A program made the translations under genes and the position numbers. A stretch of 64,000 bases of DNA. It comes from Shimia thalassica. GTDB taxonomy: Bacteria > Pseudomonadota > Alphaproteobacteria > Rhodobacterales > Rhodobacteraceae. This document shows, in pieces, positions 18,046 through 28,571 of this stretch; the stretch's first letter is position 1, and each line of letters opens with the position of its first letter. Under the pieces are notes generated by a model. It did not search any database and was not told the DNA's origin. It was given only the letters and a program-made list of their open reading frames with translations. Location of the stretch: the NCBI RefSeq assembly GCF_001458215.1, contig NZ_CYTW01000002.1:558001-622000 (forward strand), written 5' to 3'.

Positions 18046-19503
18046 ATGAGTTTTTCGCTCGCCATCGTGGGCCGCCCAAATGTGGGCAAATCCACCCTGT
18101 TCAATCGCCTTGTGGGCAAAAAGCTGGCTTTGGTCGACGACCAACCCGGGGTTACGCGCGATCTGCGCGAAGGCGAAGCACGGCTTGGTGATCTGCGGTT
18201 TACCGTCATCGACACCGCCGGTCTGGAAGATGCGACAGACGACAGCCTTCAGGGCCGGATGCGCCGCCTGACCGAACGCGCCGTGGACATGGCAGATATC
18301 TGCCTGTTTATGATTGATGCGCGGGCAGGGGTGACGCCAACCGATATGATTTTTGCGGAAATCCTGCGCAAAAAGTCGGCCCATGTGATTTTGGCTGCAA
18401 ACAAGGGCGAAGGCTCTGCTGCGGACGCGGGCGTGATCGAAGCCTATTCTCTGGGTCTTGGAGAACCAATTCGTCTTTCGGCAGAACACGGTGAAGGTCT
18501 CAACGATCTTTATTCGCAGCTGATGCCGTTGGCTGACGAGTTTGAAAAACATGCCGTGGACACTAGCCCCGAAGTTGATATCGATCTGGATGAAGATGAC
18601 GAGCATACGGATGATGTTCCCATGCCAACTTCTTCGAAACCTTTGCAAATTGCTGTGGTTGGTCGCCCGAATGCGGGCAAGTCCACACTGATCAACAAGA
18701 TCATTGGCGAAGACCGGTTGTTGACCGGTCCCGAAGCCGGAATCACGCGAGACGCCATCAGTTTGCGGACCGAATGGCAGGAAACACCGATCCGTATCTT
18801 TGACACGGCTGGTATGCGCAAAAAGGCCAAGGTGCAGGACAAGGTTGAAAAACTGTCCGTGTCTGACGGATTGCGTGCGGTGAAGTTTGCCGAAGTCGTT
18901 GTTGTGCTTCTGGATGCGGCCATTCCGTTTGAACAGCAGGATTTGCGGATTGCCGACCTTGCCGAACGCGAGGGGCGGGCCGTTGTTGTTGCCGTGAACA
19001 AATGGGACATCGAAGACAGCAAACAGGAAAAGCTGCGCGATTTGAAAGAGTCGTTCACACGCCTGTTGCCACAGTTGCGCGGCGCGCCGCTGATTACGGT
19101 CTCGGCCAAAACCGGCCGTGGTCTCGACCGTTTGCATGATGCCATCATGCGCGCCTATGAGGTCTGGAATCGCCGGATCACCACGGCGCAGTTGAACCGC
19201 TGGTTAACGGGGATGCTGGAACAGCACCCGCCGCCCGCACCGCAAGGCAAGCGCATCAAATTGCGCTATATGACCCAAGCCAAAACCCGTCCACCGGGAT
19301 TTGTTGTCATGTGTTCGCACCCTGACAAAATGCCGGAAAGCTATTCGCGGTATCTTGTGAATGGTCTGCGCGAAGACTTTGACATGCCGGGCACGCCGAT
19401 TCGACTGATGATGCGCGGCCAGAACGACAAAAACCCTTACAAAGGGAAAAAGAAGGCACCGCCTTCGAAGTTGCGTAAACATATCAAGGGGCGCCGCGAC
19501 TAG
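18046..19503 (+). CDS. der: Ribosome-associated GTPase Der
   Basis: The 485-residue protein has two tandem GTPase domains, each with its P-loop (GRPNVGKST at ~8-16 and GRPNAGKST at ~205-213), DTAG motifs and an NKxD-type guanine motif (NKWD in domain 2; ANKGE in domain 1 lacks the Asp), then a C-terminal KH-like domain. Der is required for 50S subunit maturation. The C terminus is Lys-rich. It is the last gene of the yfgM-bamB-der run, closed by a strong hairpin. Confidence 0.95.
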   Translation: MSFSLAIVGRPNVGKSTLFNRLVGKKLALVDDQPGVTRDLREGEARLGDLRFTVIDTAGLEDATDDSLQGRMRRLTERAVDMADICLFMIDARAGVTPTDMIFAEILRKKSAHVILAANKGEGSAADAGVIEAYSLGLGEPIRLSAEHGEGLNDLYSQLMPLADEFEKHAVDTSPEVDIDLDEDDEHTDDVPMPTSSKPLQIAVVGRPNAGKSTLINKIIGEDRLLTGPEAGITRDAISLRTEWQETPIRIFDTAGMRKKAKVQDKVEKLSVSDGLRAVKFAEVVVVLLDAAIPFEQQDLRIADLAEREGRAVVVAVNKWDIEDSKQEKLRDLKESFTRLLPQLRGAPLITVSAKTGRGLDRLHDAIMRAYEVWNRRITTAQLNRWLTGMLEQHPPPAPQGKRIKLRYMTQAKTRPPGFVVMCSHPDKMPESYSRYLVNGLREDFDMPGTPIRLMMRGQNDKNPYKGKKKAPPSKLRKHIKGRRD

Positions 19504-19543
19504 GACCTTTGTCGCTTTAGCCTCTCAGAAAAAGCCTTTTATT

Positions 19544-19586
19544 ATGTCCCGCGTATGTGCATTGTCATGCGCGGGACATTTATTTG
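19544..19586 (+). terminator. Long-stem terminator of der
   Basis: A 14-base-pair stem with one G-T pair, ATGTCCCGCGTATG / CATGCGCGGGACAT, loop TGCATTGT, followed by TTATTTG. It covers the apparent upstream extension of the desaturase frame, arguing for the later start there. Confidence 0.8.
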
Positions 19587-19646
19587 TTGCATTGTTTGTT
19601 TGTTGACATATCTGCCTTTCTACAGGGGTGGTCGAGGGAGTTCGGA

Positions 19647-20633
19647 ATGGAAATTCGTGAACGTTTGCAGAAATATACTGTCAAAGACGATCGCATCGCT
19701 GCGCTCAGTTTCTTTGGGACCTTTGCGGTTTATTTTTTGACGCTCTATCTGGCCGTTGTCTATCGCGAGCTATGGTACGTGTTCATCCCCGCGGGTTTGA
19801 TAAGCGCTTTTGCCGCCGTGCGCCTCTATGTGTTGCAGCATGATTGCGGGCACGCATCGCTGTTTTCGGCGCGCAAAGCCAATGACCTCGGCGGGTATGC
19901 CCTGTCCGTGTTTTCGATGGCGCCCTATGCCATCATGCGCCACAACCACAATATGCACCATTCGCATCTGGGCAATCTGGACCACCGGGAAACTGGCGAG
20001 ATCCACACCATGACATTGCGCGAATGGAACGAAGCAGGGTTTTGGGACCGGTTGACCTATCGTTTGTATCGCAACCCATTCATTCTGATCCCGCTCGGAT
20101 CTGCCTTTACCTATTTTATTCGGTATCGCTGGCCCAAAAACGCCAGTGAAATCGGGCTGTCCGGCCTGTTCTGGCACAATGTTGCGTTGGCGGTCTGGAT
20201 CGGTGCGCTGTACCTGATGGCGGGCTGGGCCGGTCTTGGTGTTTGGATGTTCTGGGGCTTTGTGGGCGGCATGATCGGCGTGTTCCTCGTGTACCTGCAG
20301 CACAATTTCGAAGACACTTATTGGGATCGTCGCCCTGATCTCGATCCGCGCCTCGCCGCGCTTCAGGGCTCGTCTGCTCTCGATCTGGGGTGGTGGATGG
20401 ATCTCGGGTCGGCCAACATCGCCTATCACGATATCCACCACTATAACGCTCGCATTCCTTCGTACCGCCTGCGCAAGGCCCATCAGGAAATCCGCGACGA
20501 ATATGATTTGCGGACAATCCGTTGGCCAGAGGCGTTGCGGTCTTTCAAGCTCAAACTTTGGGATGAGGATCAGGAACGGCTTGTGCCCTATCCGAAAACA
20601 CGGTCAACCAGTGCCCTGACACCGGCCGAGTGA
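19647..20633 (+). CDS. Membrane fatty acid desaturase
   Basis: Start at ATG 19647 after GAGGGAG; an earlier in-frame ATG at 19557 falls in the der terminator. The 328-residue integral membrane protein has the three di-iron histidine boxes: HDCGH at 65-69, HNHNMHH at 99-105 and HDIHH at 261-265, with hydrophobic spans between. It belongs to the acyl-lipid desaturase (Delta-12/omega-3-like) family, which introduces cis double bonds in membrane lipid acyl chains with oxygen and an electron donor. The regiospecificity cannot be read from the sequence. Monocistronic by its flanking terminators. Confidence 0.88.
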   Translation: MEIRERLQKYTVKDDRIAALSFFGTFAVYFLTLYLAVVYRELWYVFIPAGLISAFAAVRLYVLQHDCGHASLFSARKANDLGGYALSVFSMAPYAIMRHNHNMHHSHLGNLDHRETGEIHTMTLREWNEAGFWDRLTYRLYRNPFILIPLGSAFTYFIRYRWPKNASEIGLSGLFWHNVALAVWIGALYLMAGWAGLGVWMFWGFVGGMIGVFLVYLQHNFEDTYWDRRPDLDPRLAALQGSSALDLGWWMDLGSANIAYHDIHHYNARIPSYRLRKAHQEIRDEYDLRTIRWPEALRSFKLKLWDEDQERLVPYPKTRSTSALTPAE

Positions 20634-20656
20634 TCCCAAAGCGGGTCCTTTGACTC

Positions 20657-20688
20657 AAAAAAGCCGCGCTGGATCAGCGCGGCTTTTT
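20657..20688. terminator. Bidirectional terminator between desaturase and serS
   Basis: Stem AAGCCGCGCTG / CAGCGCGGCTT with A run before and T run after, so it can end both convergent transcripts. Confidence 0.88.
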
Positions 20689-20707
20689 CGCATTTACGGG
20701 GCCTTTT

Positions 20708-22000
20708 TCAGACCAGCGAGCCGTCGGCCGCCAACGTAGTCTTGCCACCCAGATAGGGGTGCAGAACCTCGGGCAGAACCACAGAGCCGTCTTCCTGCTG
20801 ACCGTTCTCAAGAACGGCGATCAAGCAACGCCCAACAGCCAGCCCAGATCCATTCAGCGTGTGAACGAACTCTGGCTTGCCGCCCTCGGATGGTTTGAAG
20901 CGTGCGTTCATGCGACGTGCCTGAAAATCACCACAGACCGAGACCGAGCTGATTTCACGATAGGTGTTCTGACCGGGCAACCAGACTTCGATGTCGTGGG
21001 TGCGTTGCGCGCCAAAACCCATGTCGCCGGTGCACAGAACAACCGTGCGATAGGCCAGTCCTAGACGTTCCAGAATGCCTTGGGCACATTCCGTCATCCG
21101 GTCCAGCTCAGCGCGCGAGTCTTCGGGTTTGGTGATCGACACCATTTCGACTTTTTCAAACTGGTGCTGGCGCAGCATGCCGGATGTATCGCGACCGGCG
21201 CTGCCGGCCTCGGAACGGAAGCACTGCGTATGCGCCACCATGCGACGGGGCAGGGTGGCCTCGTCGACGGTTTCACCGTTTACCGTGTTGGTCAGCGTGA
21301 CTTCGGCGGTCGGAACCAGCCACCAACCATTGGTGGTTTCATAAGAGTCTTCGCCAAACTTGGGCAACTGGCCGGTGCCAAACATCATTTCTGGCTTCAC
21401 AAGGACGGGGGTCCATGTTTCGGTCAGCCCGTTTTCATCAATATGCGTGTTCAGCATAAACTGTGCCAAGGCACGGTGGATACGTGCAACGGCACCGCTC
21501 AGCACGACAAAACGCGAACCGGACAGCTTTGCCGCCGTTTCAAAATCCATGCCCGGCTTTACGCCTTCCAGCTCGAAGTGCTCTTTGGGCGCAAAGGCAT
21601 ATTCCCCCGGCGTGCCCCAGCGGTGCACCTCGACGTTGTCGTCCTCGTCCGCGCCTTCCGGCGTGTCTTCGAACGGCAGGTTGGGAATGCCCATCAGCGT
21701 ATCGTTCAGCTTTTGGTCAAGCGCTTTGGCTTCGTTCTGCATGTCGGCGACTTCGGCCTTTTTCTCGCCCACAAGAGCACGCAGACGTTCGAACTCGGCC
21801 TCGTTGCCGCTGGCTTTGGCGGCGCCCACTTCTTTGGCGGCCTTTTTCTGGTCTGCCTGTGCGGCTTCGGCGGCCTGAATCTTGGCGCGGCGCTCGGCAT
21901 CCAGCTCAAGGATTGACGACGACATCGGCTCGGCTCCACGGCGGGCGAGGGCGGCGTCGAAAGCGGCCGGATTTTCGCGGATGGCACGGATGTCATGCAT
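20708..22000 (-). CDS. serS: Serine--tRNA ligase
   Basis: The 430-residue class II synthetase starts [11 protein letters not shown]. The N-terminal antiparallel coiled coil (residues ~30-100, rich in Ala/Glu/Lys) binds the long arm of tRNA-Ser. The catalytic part shows class II motif 2 ([19 protein letters not shown]) and the C-terminal motif 3 around [18 protein letters not shown]. It charges tRNA-Ser with serine in the cytoplasm. Length matches the family. Confidence 0.96.
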   Translation of the reverse strand: MHDIRAIRENPAAFDAALARRGAEPMSSSILELDAERRAKIQAAEAAQADQKKAAKEVGAAKASGNEAEFERLRALVGEKKAEVADMQNEAKALDQKLNDTLMGIPNLPFEDTPEGADEDDNVEVHRWGTPGEYAFAPKEHFELEGVKPGMDFETAAKLSGSRFVVLSGAVARIHRALAQFMLNTHIDENGLTETWTPVLVKPEMMFGTGQLPKFGEDSYETTNGWWLVPTAEVTLTNTVNGETVDEATLPRRMVAHTQCFRSEAGSAGRDTSGMLRQHQFEKVEMVSITKPEDSRAELDRMTECAQGILERLGLAYRTVVLCTGDMGFGAQRTHDIEVWLPGQNTYREISSVSVCGDFQARRMNARFKPSEGGKPEFVHTLNGSGLAVGRCLIAVLENGQQEDGSVVLPEVLHPYLGGKTTLAADGSLV

Positions 22001-22082
22001 GTCATTTGTCCTTGGTTACTGTGAATCAGTGTTTCAACGCGCGCCTTATGCACGAGTTTGATGTGTTGTTACAGAGTGCACA

Positions 22083-22736
22083 TCACGGGAACAAGAATTC
22101 ATCAACGCGTGCGGCCAGTGTCGCCGCGCCATTGCCGGCGGAAACAACCCCCACGACGCGCCAGCCATCGTTTGTTTGCAACAGGATCGGCCCGCCAGAG
22201 TTTCCCGATCTCACGGCGCATTCCAGCCAGAGAGCAGCGCCATTGGGATGACCGCCACAGCCAAACCCCGCACTTAACATATGCGGGCGGTCACTGGTGT
22301 ATCCGATGATTGCAAACTGGCCCCGTTCGGGGGAGGGGGCAACAGGAATGGGGGTAACAGGGATCGGCGCAGACAGGGTCAGCACCGCCATATCGTAAGG
22401 GTATTGAATGCCGTTCATGGCAATTGCCTTCGGGTGCAATTCAACCGAAGCCGGTTTGGCCGCCGCAACATAGCTGCCCCTGAGCCAGCCCGCGACAAAA
22501 GTGATGTCTTCCAACGCGAACGGGCTGAGGTCGGCGCGTAACACGCAATGCGCGGCGGTCAGCACGCGGTCCGGCGCAATCAATGTTCCCGAACACATGC
22601 TGCGCCGGTTGTACCCCGCAATGTTGATGCGCCCGATCGCATGCCAGTTTCCATGGGCCTCGGCCGGCACCATCGACAAAGGCTGGGCAAAGCAGGACGA
22701 TGCCCAGAATATGAAAAGCAGGATGGTACGAAACAT
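22083..22736 (-). CDS. Secreted trypsin-like serine protease
   Basis: The 217-residue protein has a signal peptide cleaved near CFA-Q. The chymotrypsin-fold triad is visible: His63 in LTAAHC, Asp115 in YDMAVL and Ser180 in GNSGGP. Paired cysteines flank the His box (MCSG / AHC) and the Ser box (GCGG / LECA). It is a short, single-domain member without PDZ domains, so it differs from DegP-type proteases. Expected to act in the periplasm or outside; substrate unknown. It lies between serS (same strand) and yajC (opposite strand). Confidence 0.88.
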   Translation of the reverse strand: MFRTILLFIFWASSCFAQPLSMVPAEAHGNWHAIGRINIAGYNRRSMCSGTLIAPDRVLTAAHCVLRADLSPFALEDITFVAGWLRGSYVAAAKPASVELHPKAIAMNGIQYPYDMAVLTLSAPIPVTPIPVAPSPERGQFAIIGYTSDRPHMLSAGFGCGGHPNGAALWLECAVRSGNSGGPILLQTNDGWRVVGVVSAGNGAATLAARVDEFLFP

Positions 22737-22929
22737 GCCTCAAACCTGCCCATTCGTGGGCCTTGGCACAAGTCCTCGGGGGAAAGAGATGCCCAATGGT
22801 TGTTTTGTGCGGAAAATGCCGCTTCACGAGGGCGTTTCCCGCCTTGCATAACAAGGCGTGGACACATAGGTTCCTGCAAAATCTGTGGGACAGGTGTTTC
22901 CCAAACCAAGCTTACAAAGGAATGTCAAA

Positions 22930-23220
22930 ATGGACGCCAGCGCAATCGGTCAGTTTCTGCCACTCATCCTGATCTTCGCGATCATGTATTTCCTGCTGAT
23001 CCGCCCTCAGCAAAAGAAAGTCAAAGAGCACCAGGGCATGGTTGACGCATTGCGTCGTGGTGATCAGGTTGTGACCCAAGGTGGCGTAATCGGCAAAGTT
23101 TCGAAGGTCAAAGAAGACAACGAAATCGAAGTCGAAATTGCTGATGGCGTCAAAGTACGCGTGGTCAAAGCCACCATTGCACAGGTTCTGAGCAAGACCG
23201 AGCCAGCAAGCGCTGAATAA
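22930..23220 (+). CDS. yajC: Preprotein translocase subunit YajC
   Basis: Start at ATG 22930 with AAGGAA 8 bases upstream; the open frame extends upstream without support. The 96-residue protein has one membrane helix (IGQFLPLILIFAIMYFLLI), the conserved RPQQKK and a small cytoplasmic domain with GDQVVTQGGVIGKV. YajC joins SecDF as an accessory of SecYEG. It opens the export cluster. Confidence 0.95.
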   Translation: MDASAIGQFLPLILIFAIMYFLLIRPQQKKVKEHQGMVDALRRGDQVVTQGGVIGKVSKVKEDNEIEVEIADGVKVRVVKATIAQVLSKTEPASAE

Positions 23221-23253
23221 TCCGCCCTAACACCCAACGACAAGGCTGCAATT

Positions 23254-24915
23254 ATGCTGCAAATCGACCTTTGGAAACGGGTCCTTATCTGGGCCGTTTG
23301 TGCGTTCGGGCTGCTTATGGCTCTGCCCAACGCTTTTTACGAAAGGGTCGAGGCGCATAACGACGCCACGGCCGCGCTTGAACTTGGCTATTCCGGAAAC
23401 GGTCTGGAAGAGCAGGCCGCGATGTGGCCCAACTGGATGCCGTCGTCTTTGGTTAATCTCGGTCTCGACCTTCGGGGCGGGGCCCATCTTCTTGCCGAAG
23501 TGCAGGTCGAGGACGTCTATGAGGCCCGCATCAAGTCGATGTGGCCCGAGGTGCGTGATCTTCTTCGCGAAGAGCGCGGTACGATTGGCACGATCCGGCT
23601 TCAGCCTTCTGATGTAGACGAGTTGCGCATCAAGGTATCGCAACCCGAAAACATCGGTCGCGCGGAAGAACTGGTGCGCGGACTGGCCCGACCAGTTGCC
23701 TCTTTGGCGGCGGCGGGTGCCTCGGACATCGTTGTCGACACGGACGGTGGCGAACTTGTCATTACCCTGTCCGAAGCCGAAAAACTGGCCACGGATGAAC
23801 GCACGGTTCAACAAGCCCTTGAAATCATTCGCCGCCGTATCGACGAAGTCGGCACGCGCGAACCCACAATCCAGCGTCAGGGTGCAGATCGCATTCTGAT
23901 TCAGGTGCCTGGCATCGGGTCTGCGGCGGAACTCAAGGAAATCATCGGGACCACTGCGCAGCTGACCTTTAGCCCTGTTATCGGTCGCGGCAGCAATCCG
24001 GATGCCAACCCGGGCGTTGGCAATGAAATCCTGCCATCTCTGGATGAAGAAGGTGTGTATTACACCATTGAATCCGCTCCGGTTGTGACCGGTGAAGAAC
24101 TGGTTGATGCGCAACCGTCCTTTGACCAGAACAACCGTCCGGCTGTTTCTTTCCGGTTTAACCCAACCGGTGCCCGCAAGTTTGGCAACTATACTGCTGA
24201 AAACATCGGGTCACCTTTTGCGATCGTACTGGACGGAGAAGTTGTGTCTGCTCCTGTCATCCAAGCTCACATCTCGGGTGGATCCGGTATCATCACGGGC
24301 CGTTTTTCGGTTGAAGAAAGCACCAACCTCGCGGTTCTGCTGCGCGCTGGTGCCTTGCCTGCGGGTCTCGAGTTTCTTGAAGAACGCACCATCGGGCCAG
24401 AGCTTGGCCAAGACAGCATCGAGGCAGGGCGCATTGCCTGTATCGTCGCCTTCGTAGGTGTTCTGGTCTTTATGTTCCTGAGCTATGGCACTTTCGGGCT
24501 GTTCGCCAATATTGCCTTGATCATCAACGTTGGTCTTATCTTTGGTCTGTTGTCCATGATCGGCGCGACACTGACCCTTCCGGGGATTGCCGGTATCGTT
24601 CTGACCATCGGTATGGCGGTTGACGCCAATGTTCTGGTGTTCGAGCGTATCCGCGAAGAATTGCAATCTGCCAAAGGTCCGGCACGTGCCATCGACCTTG
24701 GGTATGAAAAGGCACTGAGCGCCATTTTGGACGCCAACATCACCACCTTCATCACTGCTGCGATCCTGTTTGCAGTCGGGTCCGGACCGGTTCGTGGCTT
24801 TGCCATTACGCTGGGGCTGGGCATCATGACATCCGTGTTCACCGCGATCTTTGTCACCCGTTTGATTGTGGTGATCTGGTTCGAACGCCGCCGTCCCAAG
24901 ACAATCGAGGTATAA
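23254..24915 (+). CDS. secD: Protein translocase subunit SecD
   Basis: The 553-residue inner-membrane protein has an N-terminal helix, the large periplasmic P1 domain opened by LGLDLRGGAHL, and a C-terminal bundle of five helices from ~400 on, with GIAGIVLTIGMAVDANVLVF holding the conserved proton-path Asp. SecD with SecF uses the proton gradient to pull exported proteins through SecYEG. It starts 34 bases after yajC and leaves 3 bases before secF. Confidence 0.96.
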   Translation: MLQIDLWKRVLIWAVCAFGLLMALPNAFYERVEAHNDATAALELGYSGNGLEEQAAMWPNWMPSSLVNLGLDLRGGAHLLAEVQVEDVYEARIKSMWPEVRDLLREERGTIGTIRLQPSDVDELRIKVSQPENIGRAEELVRGLARPVASLAAAGASDIVVDTDGGELVITLSEAEKLATDERTVQQALEIIRRRIDEVGTREPTIQRQGADRILIQVPGIGSAAELKEIIGTTAQLTFSPVIGRGSNPDANPGVGNEILPSLDEEGVYYTIESAPVVTGEELVDAQPSFDQNNRPAVSFRFNPTGARKFGNYTAENIGSPFAIVLDGEVVSAPVIQAHISGGSGIITGRFSVEESTNLAVLLRAGALPAGLEFLEERTIGPELGQDSIEAGRIACIVAFVGVLVFMFLSYGTFGLFANIALIINVGLIFGLLSMIGATLTLPGIAGIVLTIGMAVDANVLVFERIREELQSAKGPARAIDLGYEKALSAILDANITTFITAAILFAVGSGPVRGFAITLGLGIMTSVFTAIFVTRLIVVIWFERRRPKTIEV

Positions 24916-24918
24916 GCC

Positions 24919-25887
24919 ATGCGACTGAGACTTGTTCCCAAGGACACGAAGTGGGATTTCTTCAGCCGTCCTTTGATGTGGCTGGGTATTTCCGGGCTTT
25001 TGATTGTGTTGTCGCTGGGCAGCTTTTTCGCCCAGGGCCTTAATTTTGGTATCGACTTTCGTGGCGGGACCACGATCCGGACCGAAAGCGCTCAGGCCGT
25101 TGTTGTGGCCGACTATCGCAGCGCGCTTGTGCCGCTCGAACTGGGTGATGTGACCATCACCGAGGTGTTTGACCCCAATTTCGACGCGGACGAACACGTG
25201 ACAATGATCCGTATTCAGGCCCAGGACGGTCAGGAAGCGGTTACCGCTGACGTTGTCAGAAAGGTACAGACCGCGCTGCAAACAGTGGCGCCTGATATCT
25301 CGTTTGTCTCGGTTGAATCAGTCGGCCCCAAAGTTTCGGGCGAGTTGATCCAGACAGCCGTCATCGCGGTTCTTCTGGCGATTGCCGCCGTGCTGATCTA
25401 TATCTGGCTGCGGTTTGAATGGCAGTTCGCCATGGGGGCGGTTGCTGCTTTGGTGCACGACGTGATTTTGACGATTGGTGTGTTCTCGGTTGTGCAAATC
25501 CGGTTTGACCTTGCCATCATCGCGGCGCTTTTGACCATCGTTGGCTATTCATTGAACGATACCGTGGTTGTGTTTGACCGGGTCCGTGAAAACCTGCGCA
25601 AATACAAAAAGCTCGAGTTGAAAGAGGTCCTGAACCTGTCGATCAACGAAACCCTGAGCCGGACGGTCATGACCTCGGTCACAACCCTTCTGGCGCTGAT
25701 TTCGCTGTTTGTGCTGGGTGGGGACGTCATCCGTGGCTTCGTATTCGCGATGATCTGGGGTGTCGTTGTCGGGACCTATTCGTCGATCTTTGTGGCGTCG
25801 ACCGTTCTGTTGAAGTTGGGGGTCAAGCGCGACTGGTCCAAACCATCGAACAACTCAGGCAATCAATTCGCCAACATTGATGCCTGA
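24919..25887 (+). CDS. secF: Protein translocase subunit SecF
   Basis: The 322-residue partner of SecD opens with a helix and the family motif FGIDFRGGTTI, then a smaller periplasmic domain and five helices including LTIVGYSLNDTVVVFDRVRE. The end overlaps the following permease gene by 8 bases, so the cluster is likely one transcript. Confidence 0.96.
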   Translation: MRLRLVPKDTKWDFFSRPLMWLGISGLLIVLSLGSFFAQGLNFGIDFRGGTTIRTESAQAVVVADYRSALVPLELGDVTITEVFDPNFDADEHVTMIRIQAQDGQEAVTADVVRKVQTALQTVAPDISFVSVESVGPKVSGELIQTAVIAVLLAIAAVLIYIWLRFEWQFAMGAVAALVHDVILTIGVFSVVQIRFDLAIIAALLTIVGYSLNDTVVVFDRVRENLRKYKKLELKEVLNLSINETLSRTVMTSVTTLLALISLFVLGGDVIRGFVFAMIWGVVVGTYSSIFVASTVLLKLGVKRDWSKPSNNSGNQFANIDA

Positions 25888-26647
25888 TCTTCTGACCCAG
25901 GCGCTGGCCCTTCCGGGCCTGCCCTGGGTCATTCTTGCTGCTTTCGTCGCTGGTATCGTGCGCGGCTTTAGCGGGTTTGGCACGGCCCTCGTTTATCTGC
26001 CTGTTGCGGCCCAGTTCATGCCGCCGGTCTGGGCCATCCTGAGCGTCGCCGCGATGGATATCCTTGGCCCGCTTCCCAACATTCCCAATGCTATCAAAGT
26101 CGGTCACAAGCGGGATCTGATGCGCCTGTTTGCAGGTGTCATTGTTGCGCTGCCTGTTGGGCTTTGGGTGTTGACCAGCGTTGATCCGGATGTGTTTCGA
26201 TATGCCGTTTCCATATTGGCCATCGGGATGCTGGGGATTTTGGGATTGGGCATGCGGTATCGCGGCCAGATCACACCGCCGATGGTCTATGGTATTGGCG
26301 GCGCCGGTGGTTTCCTCGGGGGGGCCGCAGGGCTGCCGGGGCCGCCCGTGATCGTGTTCTACATGGCAAGCCCGCACGGGCCATCCGTGATCCGGGCCAA
26401 CACGATGGTCTTTTTATTTGGCTATGACCTGTTGCTGATTGCCGTGCTGGCCGTGACCAGCAGATTGGAACCGCTTCCATTTGTGATCGGCCTTGTGCTG
26501 ACACTGCCTGCGCTCTTGGGGAATATTGTCGGGGGCGCTATATTCAACCCAGACCGCGAACGGACGTACCGTGCAGTGGCTTATGTGATTATCGCAATGT
26601 CGGCCTTATCCGGCTTGCCGTTCTGGTCCGAGGGAGGCCACCCATGA
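25880..26647 (+). CDS. TauE/SafE-family sulfite/sulfonate exporter-like permease
   Basis: Start at ATG 25880 (MPDLLTQ), overlapping secF by 8 bases; an adjacent TTG is less likely. The 255-residue protein has about eight hydrophobic segments and the family pattern GIVRGFSGFGTALVYLP in the first repeat and GAGGFLGGAAGLPGPPVI in the second. TauE/SafE proteins move small anions such as sulfite or sulfoacetate; the substrate here is unknown. The next gene starts within its stop (ATGA). Confidence 0.87.
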   Translation: MPDLLTQALALPGLPWVILAAFVAGIVRGFSGFGTALVYLPVAAQFMPPVWAILSVAAMDILGPLPNIPNAIKVGHKRDLMRLFAGVIVALPVGLWVLTSVDPDVFRYAVSILAIGMLGILGLGMRYRGQITPPMVYGIGGAGGFLGGAAGLPGPPVIVFYMASPHGPSVIRANTMVFLFGYDLLLIAVLAVTSRLEPLPFVIGLVLTLPALLGNIVGGAIFNPDRERTYRAVAYVIIAMSALSGLPFWSEGGHP

Positions 26648-26997
26648 ATTTGAGTGAAGTTGTCTATGCGGATGCCATTCCGATCGAGGGCTATGGCCCG
26701 GGGTTCTTCCGCATTGGCGGAGAAAAGATTGATGGCGCCGCGATTATCCACGCAAAAGGCGCGCGCAGCTGGGGCGGCTACGAAGACCTGCAACCCATTT
26801 TGGATCTCAAGGACCAGATCGACTTTGTTTTGATGGGAACGGGCGCAAACATGGTGCATGTCCCCAAAGAGTTTAAGACCGCCCTCGAAGAGGCCGGAAT
26901 TGGCGTCGAGTTGATGGCGTCACCCTCGGCCTGTCGCACGTATAATGTGCTGGCGTCCGAAGGTCGGCGGATGGCGGCGGTTTTGTTGCCCGTGTGA
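26644..26997 (+). CDS. Mth938-like domain protein (NDUFAF3/DUF498 family)
   Basis: The 117-residue protein fits the Mth938 fold, with the typical GPGFFRIGGEKIDGAAII and a final CRTYNVLASEGRRMAAVLLP. Mitochondrial relatives (NDUFAF3) help assemble complex I; in alphaproteobacteria the gene commonly follows secDF. Coupled to the upstream permease gene by a 4-base overlap. Confidence 0.88.
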   Translation: MNLSEVVYADAIPIEGYGPGFFRIGGEKIDGAAIIHAKGARSWGGYEDLQPILDLKDQIDFVLMGTGANMVHVPKEFKTALEEAGIGVELMASPSACRTYNVLASEGRRMAAVLLPV

Positions 26998-27180
26998 GGT
27001 GCAACCGCACCACGTTTTCCGCAGGCCCGTTGGGCCGTTTCAATTTTGCCCCAAGGTGGCAATCGGTAATCACGGCTTTCCTTGATTCACCTCAATGCGG
27101 TTGGGCGTGCGCTTGGCGATAGAAGGGGACATCCGGCAAAATTGCTTTTGTCGGAACCGCTTATGGGCTAATGCAAACCT
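26998..27180 (+). promoter_or_regulatory. Gap before ccmA; probable promoter region with a weak hairpin
   Basis: This 183-base gap breaks the secDF cluster from ccmABCDG. It starts with a small hairpin GGTGC-AACC-GCACC followed by a TTTT, a possible weak terminator. The rest has no recognisable element; a ccm promoter is inferred by position only. Confidence 0.4.
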
Positions 27181-27810
27181 ATGACTTTGACCGTTTCTGA
27201 CCTGACAATCTCGCGCGGCGGCATTCCGGTGCTCGAAGGACTGAATTTCTCGCTGGAACCGGGAGGTGCGCTTGTGTTGCGCGGGCCAAACGGCGTTGGG
27301 AAAACCACCTTGCTGCGCACGGTTGCCGGTTTACAGCCCGCCGTTGCCGGCACTGTAGAGTGTGACCCGGAAAGCATTGCCTATGCCGCCCACAGTGACG
27401 GTTTGAAGGGGATGCTGACCGTTTCCGAAAACCTGCATTTCTGGGCGGATATCTTCGGAACCAAAGGCATCGACGCGGCCCTGAAAGGCTTTGATCTAGA
27501 AGGATTGGTAGACCGTCCGGCATCCGCGCTTTCTGCGGGGCAGAAACGCCGGTTGGGTCTGGCCCGTTTGTTGGTGACAGGACGGCCCATCTGGATTTTG
27601 GATGAGCCGACCGTCTCGCTGGATGTGGCATCCGTTGAAATGTTTGCCGATGCCGTGCGGGCGCATCTGGCCGCTGGCGGCTCGGCGTTGATTGCGACCC
27701 ATATTGATTTGGGGCTTGAGGCCGAAGTGTTTGATGTTGGCCCTTATCGTGCCAAACCCGAAAACTCGACAGATGCCTTTAGCGGCAGCTTTGACGAGGG
27801 CTTCCTATGA
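27181..27810 (+). CDS. ccmA: Haem exporter ATP-binding protein CcmA
   Basis: The 209-residue ABC ATPase has Walker [10 protein letters not shown], signature LSAGQKRR, and Walker B IWILDEPT. With CcmB and CcmC it releases holo-CcmE so haem can be given to apocytochrome c in the periplasm. It overlaps ccmB by 4 bases. Confidence 0.93.
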   Translation: MTLTVSDLTISRGGIPVLEGLNFSLEPGGALVLRGPNGVGKTTLLRTVAGLQPAVAGTVECDPESIAYAAHSDGLKGMLTVSENLHFWADIFGTKGIDAALKGFDLEGLVDRPASALSAGQKRRLGLARLLVTGRPIWILDEPTVSLDVASVEMFADAVRAHLAAGGSALIATHIDLGLEAEVFDVGPYRAKPENSTDAFSGSFDEGFL

Positions 27811-28463
27811 TCGCCTTGCTGGTGCGTGACATGAAGCTTGCCATGCGGGCAGGGGGCGGTTTTGGCCTTGGGTTGGCCTTTTTCCTGATTGTGACCGTGC
27901 TGGTCCCTTTCGGAGTGGGGCCGGAAAGTGGCCTTTTGTCCAAAATTGCACCGGGCATTTTGTGGCTGGGAGCCTTGCTGGCATGCCTGTTGTCGCTTGA
28001 CCGTATTTTTGCGCTGGATTGGGAAGACGGGTCTCTTGATCTTTTGGCGACATCCCCTCTGCCGATGGAGGGCGTTGTCACGATCAAGGCGCTGGCCCAT
28101 TGGTTAACCACAGGACTTCCTCTTTGTCTTGCTGCGCCGCTGTTTGGTTTGCTGCTCAGCCTGCCGGATACGGGATATGTCTGGCTTGTTCTGTCGCTGG
28201 TGATTGGAACGCCGGCCTTGTCCGTAGTGGGTACATTTGGCGCCGCTTTGACCGTTGGCCTGAAACGGGGCGGGCTTTTGTTGTCGCTCTTGGTGCTGCC
28301 TTTGTATGTACCGACATTGATTTTCGGGGCCGAAGTGGCACGTCGCGGGGCCTTGGGGATGGACGCCATGACGCCCCTTTTGATGCTGGGCGGTATAACC
28401 GCAGGTACAATTGCACTATTGCCCTTCGCCAGTGCCTTGGTTTTGCGGGTCAATTTGCGTTAA
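27807..28463 (+). CDS. ccmB: Haem exporter membrane protein CcmB
   Basis: The 218-residue protein has about six membrane helices and CcmB-typical runs such as [17 protein letters not shown] near the start. It is the membrane partner of CcmA. A 108-base gap then precedes ccmC. Confidence 0.92.
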   Translation: MIALLVRDMKLAMRAGGGFGLGLAFFLIVTVLVPFGVGPESGLLSKIAPGILWLGALLACLLSLDRIFALDWEDGSLDLLATSPLPMEGVVTIKALAHWLTTGLPLCLAAPLFGLLLSLPDTGYVWLVLSLVIGTPALSVVGTFGAALTVGLKRGGLLLSLLVLPLYVPTLIFGAEVARRGALGMDAMTPLLMLGGITAGTIALLPFASALVLRVNLR

Positions 28464-28571
28464 GAATGCATGGAAGTGAATGTGACTCGGGTTTAACCCA
28501 GATCAAGGAAGCGCGCGCGGCTCACTGTCATGTGAAATGCAAAAGCCTAAAGAGGCATATAGGGAAGAGAC

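Noticed and set aside
16723-19137. Very long open frame (804 codons) on the reverse strand
   Set aside because: It lies exactly opposite bamB and der, which have clear motifs; its composition is a shadow of their codon use in high G+C DNA.
20657-20688. Inverted repeat considered as a mobile-element end
   Set aside because: Its A and T flanks and place between convergent genes fit a two-way terminator.
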